The translations under genes were made by a program, and so were the position numbers. The notes under the pieces were generated by a model, which saw nothing but the letters and a program-made list of their open reading frames with translations, searched no databases and was not told the origin of the DNA. Of a stretch of 64,000 nt of DNA, positions 17,736 through 25,755 are shown one piece after another (position 1 is the stretch's first letter; the number at the start of each line of letters is the position of its first letter). The DNA lies in the NCBI RefSeq assembly GCF_001591145.1, contig NZ_BCUF01000034.1:1-64000 (forward strand). The letters are read 5' to 3'. Origin of the DNA: Vibrio harveyi NBRC 15634 = ATCC 14126 = KCTC 12724. GTDB lineage: Bacteria > Pseudomonadota > Gammaproteobacteria > Enterobacterales > Vibrionaceae.

Positions 17736-18554
17736 ATGAAGTTATTCAAAGCGACCATTACTGCATTATTGGGGCTTGCGATTGCTCTACCTTCGTTAGC
17801 CAATGAGCAAGCAGCAACACCAAACGTAGATCTAATCAAGGAACGAGGCACACTTCGCGTTGGTATGTCGACATTCGTACCTTGGGCAATGCGAAATAAA
17901 CAAGGCGAACTGATTGGCTTTGAAATTGATGTCGCTAAACGCCTAGCCGCAGATTCTGGTCTGAAGGTTGAGTTCGTACCAACAGCATGGGACGGTATCA
18001 TCCCTGCTCTACTAGCCAAGAAATTTGACGTTATCATTGGCGGTATGTCGATTACTCCAGAACGTTCTAAGAGCGTACTGTTCACTGAACCTTACTCACA
18101 CTCGGGTGTTCAAGTTGCAGCGAACAAAGAACTGGCAGCAGGCTTTAGCGAGTTTTCTGACTTTGATTCTCGCCGAGTGAAAATTGCAGCTCGTCGTGGT
18201 GCTTTTACCGTTCAAGTAGCGCGTGAAACATTCCCGAAAGCAAAAATCCTTCAATTTGATGATGACGCGCAAGCATTCCAAGAAGTTCTAAACGGCAATG
18301 CACATGCGGTGATTGCATCGAGCCCTAAACCTGAGCATGAAGCGATCAAACACGCGGATAAGTTGTTCATTCCATTTACTGAGCGTCTATCCAAAGGAAA
18401 CGAAGCCTTTGCCGTTCGCTTAGGTGAAGAAGACAAAAAAGACTTCTTCAACAAATGGATTGAAGCACGTACCCAAGACGGTTGGTTAGATGAGCGCTAC
18501 GAATACTGGTTCTCAACACTGGATTGGCAAGACCAAGTGGCACACGGTCAATAA
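17736..18554 (+). CDS. Polar amino-acid ABC transporter, periplasmic binding protein
   Basis: Family-3 solute-binding protein, 272 residues. A signal peptide (MKLFKATITALLGLAIALPSLA) is followed by the SBP_bac_3 pattern: GTLRVGMSTFVPWAMRNKQGELIGFEIDVAKRLA, then DGIIPALLAKKFDVIIGGMSITPERSKSVLFTEPY. The Arg in TPERS is the usual alpha-carboxylate ligand, so an amino acid or opine-like substrate is expected. Which one cannot be said from sequence. It begins 9 bp after permease 1, behind AAGGAG. Confidence 0.93.
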   Translation: MKLFKATITALLGLAIALPSLANEQAATPNVDLIKERGTLRVGMSTFVPWAMRNKQGELIGFEIDVAKRLAADSGLKVEFVPTAWDGIIPALLAKKFDVIIGGMSITPERSKSVLFTEPYSHSGVQVAANKELAAGFSEFSDFDSRRVKIAARRGAFTVQVARETFPKAKILQFDDDAQAFQEVLNGNAHAVIASSPKPEHEAIKHADKLFIPFTERLSKGNEAFAVRLGEEDKKDFFNKWIEARTQDGWLDERYEYWFSTLDWQDQVAHGQ

Positions 18555-18632
18555 ACGTAAAAACTAATACATCAAATACACAGACCGACTCGAATGAAGG
18601 GTCGGTCCTCTCTTTACTATCGGAGTCAAACC

Positions 18633-19553
18633 TTGAGCGGACAAACCACCACTCGTGTTGCACCAACCAAAACAAAGTCAGGCTTTTTCTTAAACCGTTT
18701 TAACCTACTTGATTGGGTGTTGCTTGCCATCTGCGCGTTAGTTGGGGGTTGGCTTTACCACCGCTCCACCGTAGGGGTGAACTACATCTGGCATTGGAAA
18801 GAAGCCATTGATTTGTTGTTTACTCCGCGTGCTGATGGTGGGCTGCCATATTTTTTTCAAGGCTTGATTTCAACGTTACGCCTGAGTTTATGGGGCATGA
18901 GCTTCGCACTTATATTAGGCACCCTACTTGGCTTAGCCCGCTTTTCGGAATCGGCTTGGTTTCGCACACCTGCCAACGCGTTTATTCAGTTGGTAAGAAA
19001 TATTCCACCATTGGTATTCGTCTTTATTTTCTACTTTTTTATTTCAAACCAATTAATCCCGTTACTTGGGTTAGAAGATCTACTTCGCAACTATCGCGGC
19101 GAACCCAATGCACTGCAAAGCTTCTTCTTTGGTCCGGCGAATTTGTGGGAGAACCTAGCGTCAGGAGTTCTCTGCGTAGGCTTGCTCTCTTCCGCTTACA
19201 TTGCTGAGGTGGTTCGTGCTGGTTTACAAAGTGTCGATAAAGGACAGTGGGAAGCCGCAGATTCTCTCGGTTTATCTCGTTGGGTCAAATATCGCTTTAT
19301 CATTGCCCCACAAGTGCTCAAAGCTATTACGCCCGCTTTGGCAGGTCAAACCATCTCCTTAGTCAAAGACACATCTATTGTATCACTGATTTCGATTCAA
19401 GAAATGACCTTCGTTGGTACCGAGATGGCAAACTCTTCCGGTTACATTTTTGAAATTTGGCTAATTGTGGGCTTGGTTTACTTTCTGATTTGTTTCGGTC
19501 TATCAATGTTTTTTAGATACATCGAGAAAAAATCGGAATCTATTTCAAATTAA
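18633..19553 (+). CDS. Polar amino-acid ABC transporter, permease 2
   Basis: HisQ/GlnP-type permease, 306 residues from the preferred TTG start at 18633, which follows CGGAG at good spacing. An ATG further up (18594) lacks support. It has about six helices and the EAA loop GQWEAADSLGLSRWVKYRFIIAPQ. A longer N-terminus and a periplasmic insert (LLRNYRGEPNALQSFFFGPANLWE) distinguish it from permease 1. It is the last gene of the importer operon. No strong terminator was seen after it. Confidence 0.9.
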   Translation: MSGQTTTRVAPTKTKSGFFLNRFNLLDWVLLAICALVGGWLYHRSTVGVNYIWHWKEAIDLLFTPRADGGLPYFFQGLISTLRLSLWGMSFALILGTLLGLARFSESAWFRTPANAFIQLVRNIPPLVFVFIFYFFISNQLIPLLGLEDLLRNYRGEPNALQSFFFGPANLWENLASGVLCVGLLSSAYIAEVVRAGLQSVDKGQWEAADSLGLSRWVKYRFIIAPQVLKAITPALAGQTISLVKDTSIVSLISIQEMTFVGTEMANSSGYIFEIWLIVGLVYFLICFGLSMFFRYIEKKSESISN

Positions 19554-19646
19554 CTCAAAGGGCTTCAAAATTAAGACAGCCTAGCGCTTCAAATCCGAAT
19601 TCCATCCTGTTACATTCGCTCTCATGCTATTTTTTTGGCGTTTTTC

Positions 19647-20465
19647 ATGGAGTTAAAGAAGCAGTCCGATTACGAGCAATACATAAGGCAGGACAGCCTT
19701 GGCGAATATTACGTCGTGCTCAATCAATATACTTTCCATAGTGTTTATCAACCAATCTTCGATAAACACCAAAACATGATCGGGATGGAAGCCCTATTGC
19801 GCATTCGAGGCGCAGACGGAGCCAACATTCGTCCAGATCTTTTCTTTGCCGATGCCAGCATAGATACCTACTTCCGACTTTGTATGGAGTTTCTATCTCG
19901 GGCAATTCATATCCGAAACTTTGCACGTCATTTCGCAGGTTCGCCGATAAAACTATTTCTAAACGTCATGCCGCAAACCTTATTAACACTGACCAAAGAC
20001 ATGGGTTTTAAAGATAACGGTTTGCTGTATAAGCGGTTGCATGAGCTAGGTATGGAACCCTCTGATGTGGTCTTTGAGGTGGTTGAAGAGTCGTGTGGTG
20101 ATACTGAATTACTGATCCAAGCGGTACAACTAATGCGAGCTAATGGCTTTCTCTTCGCCATTGATGACTTTGGTTCCCACCATTCTGATATGTCACGCGT
20201 TAAGCAACTCTGTCCCGACATTATCAAGATAGACCGTTCTTACCTTCTTGATTACTGCTCTGGCGATACGCTTGCGATTGCCAATGCAGTTGAACTGGCT
20301 GAAGAGATGAATGCGAAAGTTGTTATTGAAGGGGTTGAGGAAAACATGCAGCTCTCCGCTATGCAAGCGCTTAATCTTGATTACTACCAAGGCTTTTACC
20401 TAGCTAAGCCAAACTCGATTAACCACTGGACCAAACACGCGCAAAACAGCGAAGTTTTACACTAA
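19647..20465 (+). CDS. Stand-alone EAL-domain c-di-GMP phosphodiesterase
   Basis: A 272-residue cytosolic protein that is essentially one EAL domain. The residues needed for catalysis appear to be present: MEALLR (EAL motif), FLNVMPQT (Asn), VFEVVEES (Glu), AIDDFGSHHSD (the metal-binding DDFG), IKIDR (Lys), VIEGVE (Glu) and YYQGFYLAKP (Gln). Hydrolysis of c-di-GMP to pGpG is therefore likely. It has no sensor domain. The ATG at 19647 is preferred over the TTG at 19635, though neither has a strong ribosome site. It is the second c-di-GMP-degrading protein in the window after the HD-GYP gene. Confidence 0.88.
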   Translation: MELKKQSDYEQYIRQDSLGEYYVVLNQYTFHSVYQPIFDKHQNMIGMEALLRIRGADGANIRPDLFFADASIDTYFRLCMEFLSRAIHIRNFARHFAGSPIKLFLNVMPQTLLTLTKDMGFKDNGLLYKRLHELGMEPSDVVFEVVEESCGDTELLIQAVQLMRANGFLFAIDDFGSHHSDMSRVKQLCPDIIKIDRSYLLDYCSGDTLAIANAVELAEEMNAKVVIEGVEENMQLSAMQALNLDYYQGFYLAKPNSINHWTKHAQNSEVLH

Positions 20466-20514
20466 CCAATCAGCCCCAAATTCTTATCTGTCAAATCAAC
20501 AACCGCAAAATACA

Positions 20515-20552
20515 AAAGCGCCGCCTTGGTCAATAACCGAAGCGGCGCTTGT
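20515..20552. terminator. Terminator between the EAL gene and the S4-protein gene
   Basis: Perfect 9-bp stem AAGCGCCGC/GCGGCGCTT around a 17-nt loop. The A-run on its left makes it a good terminator for the minus-strand S4 gene. Confidence 0.7.
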
Positions 20553-20580
20553 GAAATTATCCGTGTTATAGACAAATCAC

Positions 20581-21117
20581 TTAGAAGAAGTCGATAGAGT
20601 TACGCCCACTCTTTGGATCGCGACTCACTTGAGGCTTGTCTTCTTTCTTACCTTTCTTGGCAGATTGAGACAATGCTTCTTTCTGTGCCTTACGCTCTTT
20701 GTGCGCCGCTTTACGACCCGTCGATTGAGGACCTTTAGCTTTTTTCTCATTCTTATTCGAACGAGATTTTTCTTTACGCGCGTTTTGTGCGTCCTTCTTC
20801 GCCTTCTTCTCTGCTTTTTGCTCCGCAGTTTCTGGCTCAGTTACTGGCGCATCGCACACAACGACATAGTATTCTTGGTTGAACTCGAAGAAATCGCCGT
20901 CGTACATCTTGCGACGTTTGCGCGTTTCTAGCTCACCATTTACCGCAACATAACCTTCTTCGATGATGTGTTTTGCTTCACCACCGCCACTCACCAAGTT
21001 TGCGATTTTGAAAAGCTTGTACAGTTCAATTGGGTGCGCGTCGACGTCGATACCGATCGCTTCGATCTCAATCTCTTCGCCTTCTAAATACTCTTCGTGT
21101 TCGTAATCTTGGGTCAT
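20581..21117 (-). CDS. S4-domain RNA-binding protein with basic tail
   Basis: 178 residues. An acidic N-terminus is followed by a YbcJ-like S4 RNA-binding domain (about 28-85: IELYKLFKIANLVSGGGEAKHIIEEGYVAVNGELETRKRRKM). The C-terminal half is a low-complexity Lys/Arg/Ala tail (about 100-175) likely to be disordered and to bind RNA or ribosomes. E. coli YbcJ is only about 70 residues, so the tail is an extension. The role is probably in RNA or ribosome handling; no enzymatic domain is present. Confidence 0.8.
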   Translation of the reverse strand: MTQDYEHEEYLEGEEIEIEAIGIDVDAHPIELYKLFKIANLVSGGGEAKHIIEEGYVAVNGELETRKRRKMYDGDFFEFNQEYYVVVCDAPVTEPETAEQKAEKKAKKDAQNARKEKSRSNKNEKKAKGPQSTGRKAAHKERKAQKEALSQSAKKGKKEDKPQVSRDPKSGRNSIDFF

Positions 21118-21199
21118 GTTCGTTACTCATTTTTCTTGATGAACGGAGTTTAAACGGAATGCGTACAAATAGAAACGTGATCTTCACTCAACTTGTCCA

Positions 21200-21221
21200 A
21201 TTGGGTATATACTCACCCAAT
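21200..21221. promoter_or_regulatory. Inverted repeat between the S4 and EEP genes
   Basis: ATTGGGT-N8-ACCCAAT, a 7-bp perfect inverted repeat between divergent genes, 22 bp before the EEP gene start. It could be an operator or a leader hairpin; no known regulator matches. Confidence 0.35.
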
Positions 21222-21243
21222 AACTCCTTGAACGAGCAATATT

Positions 21244-22197
21244 TTGTCTAATAAGAACTGCATTACCTTTGCCACCGCCAATCTGTTCAACTTTGTTGCT
21301 CCACCTGGAGCGTATTATGACTTCGAGAACATTTACTCCCTCGACGACTGGCAGGACAAACTCACTTGGACAAAATCACAGCTCGAGCAACTCGCCCCGG
21401 ATGTCATCGGCTTACAAGAAGTGTTCAGCATTGAAGAAACCAAAGCCTTCTTTACTACAATGGGATATCAGCACTTTGCCAGTGTCGATACACCGCATAT
21501 TGAGGGTGACTACATCTACTCTCGTCCTGTAGTGGCAATCGCGTCCCGCTTCCCAATTGAAAGTTATGAAGCCGTCACTTTCGATAAAGAAACGCTCAAC
21601 GCCTTCGGTGATTTCTCTGCGCCCCCTTTCAGCCGAAAACCAATTCGAGCAATCATCGTTCACCCTATCATTGGGCATATTGCAATTTATGTTACGCATT
21701 TAAAATCACAAAGACCGGCTGATTCAGAGACACCTGCAGATGCAAGCAAACCAATTGCGCGCTGGCTATCAACACAACAACGCGGTTGGGAAGCAGCCAT
21801 GCTACGCGACGCAATGCAAAAGCAGTATGCACGCAACTCAATGCCCACCGTGTTAATGGGAGACATGAACCAATCCATCACATCCACAAGCGTTAACAAG
21901 GTTTTGATTGAACATTACGGTGACAGCGTCACTGATTTGCAACTAAATGACGGATGGGAATTGCAAGTAGCGCCTACTCTGGAGCCACGCCCAGCAACGC
22001 ATTACCACTTTGCAAAAGGAAATGTGTTGGACTACATCTTGCTATCGCAGGAATTCGATGCTCATGCAGACATATCGATAGCGGAAGTGACGAGATATGA
22101 AGTGCTGGATGCGCACTTAATTAACCCGTCTTTTGAGCGAGATAAAAACGCCAGCGACCACGCGTTTGTGGCGCTGACGGTAGAAATTAAGCTTTAG
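21244..22197 (+). CDS. Endonuclease/exonuclease/phosphatase-family protein
   Basis: A 317-residue EEP-fold hydrolase. The expected catalytic blocks are visible: ATANLFNF (Asn), GLQEVFSIEE (metal-binding Glu), THLKS, GDMNQS (Asp/Asn) and the terminal SDHAFVALTV (Asp-His). It could act on nucleic acid, phospholipid or inositol phosphates; sequence alone does not tell. There is no signal peptide, so it is probably cytosolic. Translation appears to start at a TTG (21244). Its 3' end overlaps the convergent fruR gene by 11 bp. Confidence 0.8.
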   Translation: MSNKNCITFATANLFNFVAPPGAYYDFENIYSLDDWQDKLTWTKSQLEQLAPDVIGLQEVFSIEETKAFFTTMGYQHFASVDTPHIEGDYIYSRPVVAIASRFPIESYEAVTFDKETLNAFGDFSAPPFSRKPIRAIIVHPIIGHIAIYVTHLKSQRPADSETPADASKPIARWLSTQQRGWEAAMLRDAMQKQYARNSMPTVLMGDMNQSITSTSVNKVLIEHYGDSVTDLQLNDGWELQVAPTLEPRPATHYHFAKGNVLDYILLSQEFDAHADISIAEVTRYEVLDAHLINPSFERDKNASDHAFVALTVEIKL

Positions 22198-23182
22198 CGT
22201 CGATGTGGCGTTTCACAATCTTACGTGGAATCAACTCAACCCCAGCCTTGTAGCGTTTTGCAGACGCATTAAGCGCCAACTCCATCGCACTGTCGGCAAT
22301 GAGTTCAAACTGCTGCGGTAACGAATTGATTTTGATTGGCAAAAAGTCTAATAAGCGGTTATCACCAAAGGTTGCTAAACGCACTTTCGCCATCAGCTCC
22401 GGCTTTTCTAACATAACGTCTAACACCCCTTCGAGTAAGGTGTATGACATAGTCACTAACGCATCAGGTAATTCGTCATTCGCAATCCAACTTTCTAGCA
22501 CTTTCTTGCCTTCTTCTCGCGAGAAATGCTGACCATATCCCACCAGCACATCTTTGCTTTCTTGTTGACAAGCAGAACGAAAACCCAATTCACGCTCTTT
22601 AGAAACTTGAAGTTCTGCTAAAGCGCCAATAAGCCCAATCGATTTGATTTCAGAGGACAAAACCGACTCAGTCAACTCAAATGCCGCGTCAAAATCTTCA
22701 CTGATCACACAGCAAAAATGCTCATCATCCATTGGACGGTCAAGTGCAATAACTGGCGTGCCCGAGTTTTGCAGCTTTAAGTAATACTCACTGGCAGCCG
22801 GCATGCTACTTGCGACAAACAATGCGTCAATACGACGGCTAACCAATGCCTCAGCCACTTTCTCTTCCGTTTGCGGATTATCATCCGAGCAACCAATCAG
22901 GATTTGGTAACCTGCTTTACGAGAGTTTTGCTCAATCAGTTTTGCTAAACGTGCGTAACTGGTGTTCTCTAAGTCTGGAATGATCAAACCGAACGAACGC
23001 GAGTTTCCCGCACGTAAAGAAGAAGCCGCGTGATCCGGTTTGTAATTATGCTGCTCTACCACCGCCATGACTTTCTTTTGAGTCTTTTCGCTGATGCGGT
23101 ATTTCTGCGCTTTCCCGTTAATCACATAGCTTGCTGTCGTCTTTGAAACCCCAGCTAATTTCGCTATTTCATCCAGTGTCAT
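22187..23182 (-). CDS. fruR: Fructose operon regulator FruR/Cra
   Basis: LacI-family regulator, 331 residues. The N-terminal helix-turn-helix is MTLDEIAKLAGVSKTTASYVINGKA, followed by the hinge and a periplasmic-binding-protein-like effector domain (about 60-330). Its position next to fruBKA and the Cra-type operators between them identify it as FruR/Cra, which senses fructose-1-phosphate. In E. coli Cra is relieved as a repressor by F1P. In V. cholerae FruR has been reported to activate fru transcription with F1P, so polarity here should not be assumed. Operators O1 and O2 near its start suggest autoregulation. Confidence 0.93.
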   Translation of the reverse strand: MTLDEIAKLAGVSKTTASYVINGKAQKYRISEKTQKKVMAVVEQHNYKPDHAASSLRAGNSRSFGLIIPDLENTSYARLAKLIEQNSRKAGYQILIGCSDDNPQTEEKVAEALVSRRIDALFVASSMPAASEYYLKLQNSGTPVIALDRPMDDEHFCCVISEDFDAAFELTESVLSSEIKSIGLIGALAELQVSKERELGFRSACQQESKDVLVGYGQHFSREEGKKVLESWIANDELPDALVTMSYTLLEGVLDVMLEKPELMAKVRLATFGDNRLLDFLPIKINSLPQQFELIADSAMELALNASAKRYKAGVELIPRKIVKRHIDAKA

Positions 23183-23252
23183 ATTCTAAGCCCTATTCTG
23201 TGCGCAGGATCATATTAATACATCAACGATCCTTCGATAAGTTGAATTATAT

Positions 23253-23268
23253 GCTGAACCGATTCAGT
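23253..23268. promoter_or_regulatory. FruR/Cra operator O1
   Basis: GCTGAACCGATTCAGT, close to the Cra-type palindrome GCTGAAnCGnTTCAGC. It lies 71 bp upstream of the fruR start. Confidence 0.8.
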
Positions 23269-23274
23269 ATAAAA

Positions 23275-23290
23275 GCTGAAAGGATTCAGC
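23275..23290. promoter_or_regulatory. FruR/Cra operator O2
   Basis: GCTGAAAGGATTCAGC. Its start is 22 bp from that of O1, about two helical turns, so both can be bound on the same face. Confidence 0.78.
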
Positions 23291-23422
23291 AAAACTTAAA
23301 AATTGACGGGAATCACCAAAAAACAGCAAGTGAGGTTTGCTTTGCTAGGCTTTATAGGCAATCAATCACTGGATGATTAAGTTTTGATTTTAAAAACAGT
23401 TTCGCTGAGTGTTTTAAAAAAT

Positions 23423-23453
23423 TTGACCAATTGCTGAATCGATTCAGTTTATT
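23423..23453 (+). promoter_or_regulatory. fruBKA promoter with FruR/Cra operator O3
   Basis: A perfect 12-bp core palindrome TGAATCGATTCA inside GCTGAATCGATTCAGT (23433-23448). It lies between a plausible -35 TTGACC (23423) and a -10-like TTTATT (23448), spacer 19. This places FruR directly over the core promoter and leaves a leader of about 145 nt before fruB. Confidence 0.7.
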
Positions 23454-23601
23454 GTTAAGGTTAAGCAGTTTCGTAGTAAACAACGCTGGTTAACAGGAAC
23501 AGCAGTTCAGCAAAGAATAGATAAACAAGGTTACGCATCGAAGAACGAGCCGCGTAGCCAAGATGAATTAGAAATAGATACCTTAAGGCTGGAGAAGCAC
23601 C

Positions 23602-24735
23602 ATGCTTAAGCTAAGTAAGAACGACATTACCCTATCTCAATCCGCTACAGACAAGTTTGAAGCGATTAAAAACATCGCTCAAAGCCTGACAGACAAAGGT
23701 CTGGTAGAACAAGGCTATGTAGAGGGCATGCTAAACCGTGAAAACCAAAACTCAACATTCTTGGGTAACGGCATCGCGATTCCTCACGGCACCACAGACA
23801 CACGCTCAATGGTTAAAACCACGGGTGTTGCGGTTCACCACTTCCCAGAAGGTATTGAATGGGGTGACGGCAATAAGGTTTTCGTCGCTATTGGTATCGC
23901 GGCAAAATCAGACGAGCACTTGGGCATCCTAAAGCAGCTAACAAAAGTATTGGGCGCAGACGGTGTTGAAGAGCGCTTACGCAATGCGAAAAGCGAAGAT
24001 GACATCATTGCCCTACTTCATGGTGACGTTCAGCTAGAAGCAGATTTCGATGCCTCTCTAATTCAACTTCTCTTCCCTGCAAGCGACATGGTTCAAATGA
24101 GCGCGGTTGCGGGTGGTCTACTTAAGAATACAGGTTGTGCTGGTGCAGAATTCGTTGCGGATCTTGTGACGAAAACACCGACGCACCTTGGTCAAGGTCT
24201 GTGGCTAGTCGGTAGCGATAAGCAAGTCACTCGCACTGGTGTTTCTTTTGTATCAACAGCGAATGACTGTGAGTTTGAAGGCGAGAAAGTTCGTGCTCTA
24301 GTTGCGTTTGCTGCTTGCAATAACGCGCACCAATCGATCCTAAGCACAATTTCAAAGCTTGTGTTTAACAACGAACACAACAAGTTACTTGATGCTTCTG
24401 CAGAGCAAGTTCTAGCGTTATTCAAAGGCGAAGAAGTAGCAAGCGAAGCATCTGAAGATGGCAACACTGCAGTTTTCAAGATTAAGAACGCGCACGGTTT
24501 GCACGCTCGTCCGGGGGCAATGCTGGTCGCGGAAGCGAAGAAATTCGAATCAACGATCCGCGTTGCTAACTTAGATGGCGACGCTAAACCGGTAAACGCA
24601 AAGAGCCTAATGAAAGTTATTGCGCTTGGTGTAAAACACGGTCACCAACTTCAATTCTCTGCTGAAGGTCCAGACGCAGCACAAGCTCTCGAATCCATCG
24701 GTAAAGCAATCGCTTCTGGTCTTGGTGAAGGTTAA
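23602..24735 (+). CDS. fruB: PTS fructose-specific IIA-HPr (FPr)
   Basis: A 377-residue cytosolic phosphotransfer protein of the fructose PTS. The N-terminal EIIA-fructose domain (about 1-145) carries the phospho-His in AIPHGT. A central pseudo-receiver-like module follows (about 150-275). The C-terminal HPr-like domain (about 290-377) has NAHGLHARPGAML with its own phospho-His. Length matches E. coli FruB. GGAG precedes the ATG. First gene of fruBKA; 11 bp to fruK. Confidence 0.97.
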   Translation: MLKLSKNDITLSQSATDKFEAIKNIAQSLTDKGLVEQGYVEGMLNRENQNSTFLGNGIAIPHGTTDTRSMVKTTGVAVHHFPEGIEWGDGNKVFVAIGIAAKSDEHLGILKQLTKVLGADGVEERLRNAKSEDDIIALLHGDVQLEADFDASLIQLLFPASDMVQMSAVAGGLLKNTGCAGAEFVADLVTKTPTHLGQGLWLVGSDKQVTRTGVSFVSTANDCEFEGEKVRALVAFAACNNAHQSILSTISKLVFNNEHNKLLDASAEQVLALFKGEEVASEASEDGNTAVFKIKNAHGLHARPGAMLVAEAKKFESTIRVANLDGDAKPVNAKSLMKVIALGVKHGHQLQFSAEGPDAAQALESIGKAIASGLGEG

Positions 24736-24746
24736 GGGACGGATTC

Positions 24747-25736
24747 ATGACAGCAACAATTTCATCGACAAAAGCAACAAACAAAGTCGTGACCATTACG
24801 CTTAACCCTGCCCTTGACCTAACGGGTTCACTGGATTCACTAAAAGTGGGATCGGTAAGCCTAGTAGAAAAGAGCAACCTGCATGCTGCTGGTAAAGGCG
24901 TAAATGTCGCCAAAGTTCTGAGTGACTTAGGTGCGGACGTGACAGTGACTGGCTTTCTAGGCAAAGACAATCCGGAACTATTCCACCAGCTTTTCGACGA
25001 CATCAAGGTTCACAACGAGTTTGTTGAAGTCGAAGGCGCAACGCGCATCAACGTAAAACTGGTTGAGGCAGATGGTCAAGTCAGCGATATCAACTTCCCT
25101 GGTGTGCAAGTCACGCCAGAAGAAATCGCTCGCTTTGAACAAACCCTATTCCGCCTTGCAGAAACACACGATTACTTTGTTCTTGCCGGCAGCCTACCTG
25201 GCGGCGTAAGCGCAGAGCAATGTGCAACGTGGATTGAAGCGCTGCACCAACAAGGTAAGAAAGTGCTTTTTGATAGCAGTAAAGCCGCATTACGTGCAGG
25301 CATCGAAGCGCATCCTTGGTTGATCAAGCCAAACGATGAAGAACTCAGTGATTTTGTTGGCGAACATCTAGCCACACCAGAGCAATGCCAAACCGCGGCG
25401 CAAACACTCAGCGATAAAGGCATTGAGAACATTGTCGTGTCAATGGGCGCTGACGGTGTGATGTGGCTTAACCAAGGTGAATGGCTACGCGCACAACCAC
25501 CAAGAATGAATGTTGTAAGCACAGTAGGTGCAGGCGATACGCTTGTTGCGGGCTTGTGCTGGGGTCACATGCAAGTGATGCCGAAAAACGATTTACTCCG
25601 CTTCGCTACCGCGCTTTCTGCTCTTGCAGTTAGCCAAGTTGGCGTAGGCTTAACCAGTCAGGAAGAACTGGAGAACATCAAGCTCCAAACACAAGTAACC
25701 GAGCTTTACCCTAATACTAACTTAGACAAAAACTAA
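24747..25736 (+). CDS. fruK: 1-phosphofructokinase
   Basis: PfkB-family kinase of 329 residues that converts fructose-1-phosphate to fructose-1,6-bisphosphate. Conserved blocks: ITLNPALDLTG at the N-terminus, GKGVNVAKVLSDLG, VLAGSLPGGV, and the catalytic signature STVGAGDTLVAG near residue 255. By consuming F1P it also sets the effector level seen by FruR. Middle gene of fruBKA; 19 bp to fruA. Confidence 0.97.
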   Translation: MTATISSTKATNKVVTITLNPALDLTGSLDSLKVGSVSLVEKSNLHAAGKGVNVAKVLSDLGADVTVTGFLGKDNPELFHQLFDDIKVHNEFVEVEGATRINVKLVEADGQVSDINFPGVQVTPEEIARFEQTLFRLAETHDYFVLAGSLPGGVSAEQCATWIEALHQQGKKVLFDSSKAALRAGIEAHPWLIKPNDEELSDFVGEHLATPEQCQTAAQTLSDKGIENIVVSMGADGVMWLNQGEWLRAQPPRMNVVSTVGAGDTLVAGLCWGHMQVMPKNDLLRFATALSALAVSQVGVGLTSQEELENIKLQTQVTELYPNTNLDKN

Positions 25737-25755
25737 GGAACAGAAGGTTATCAGT

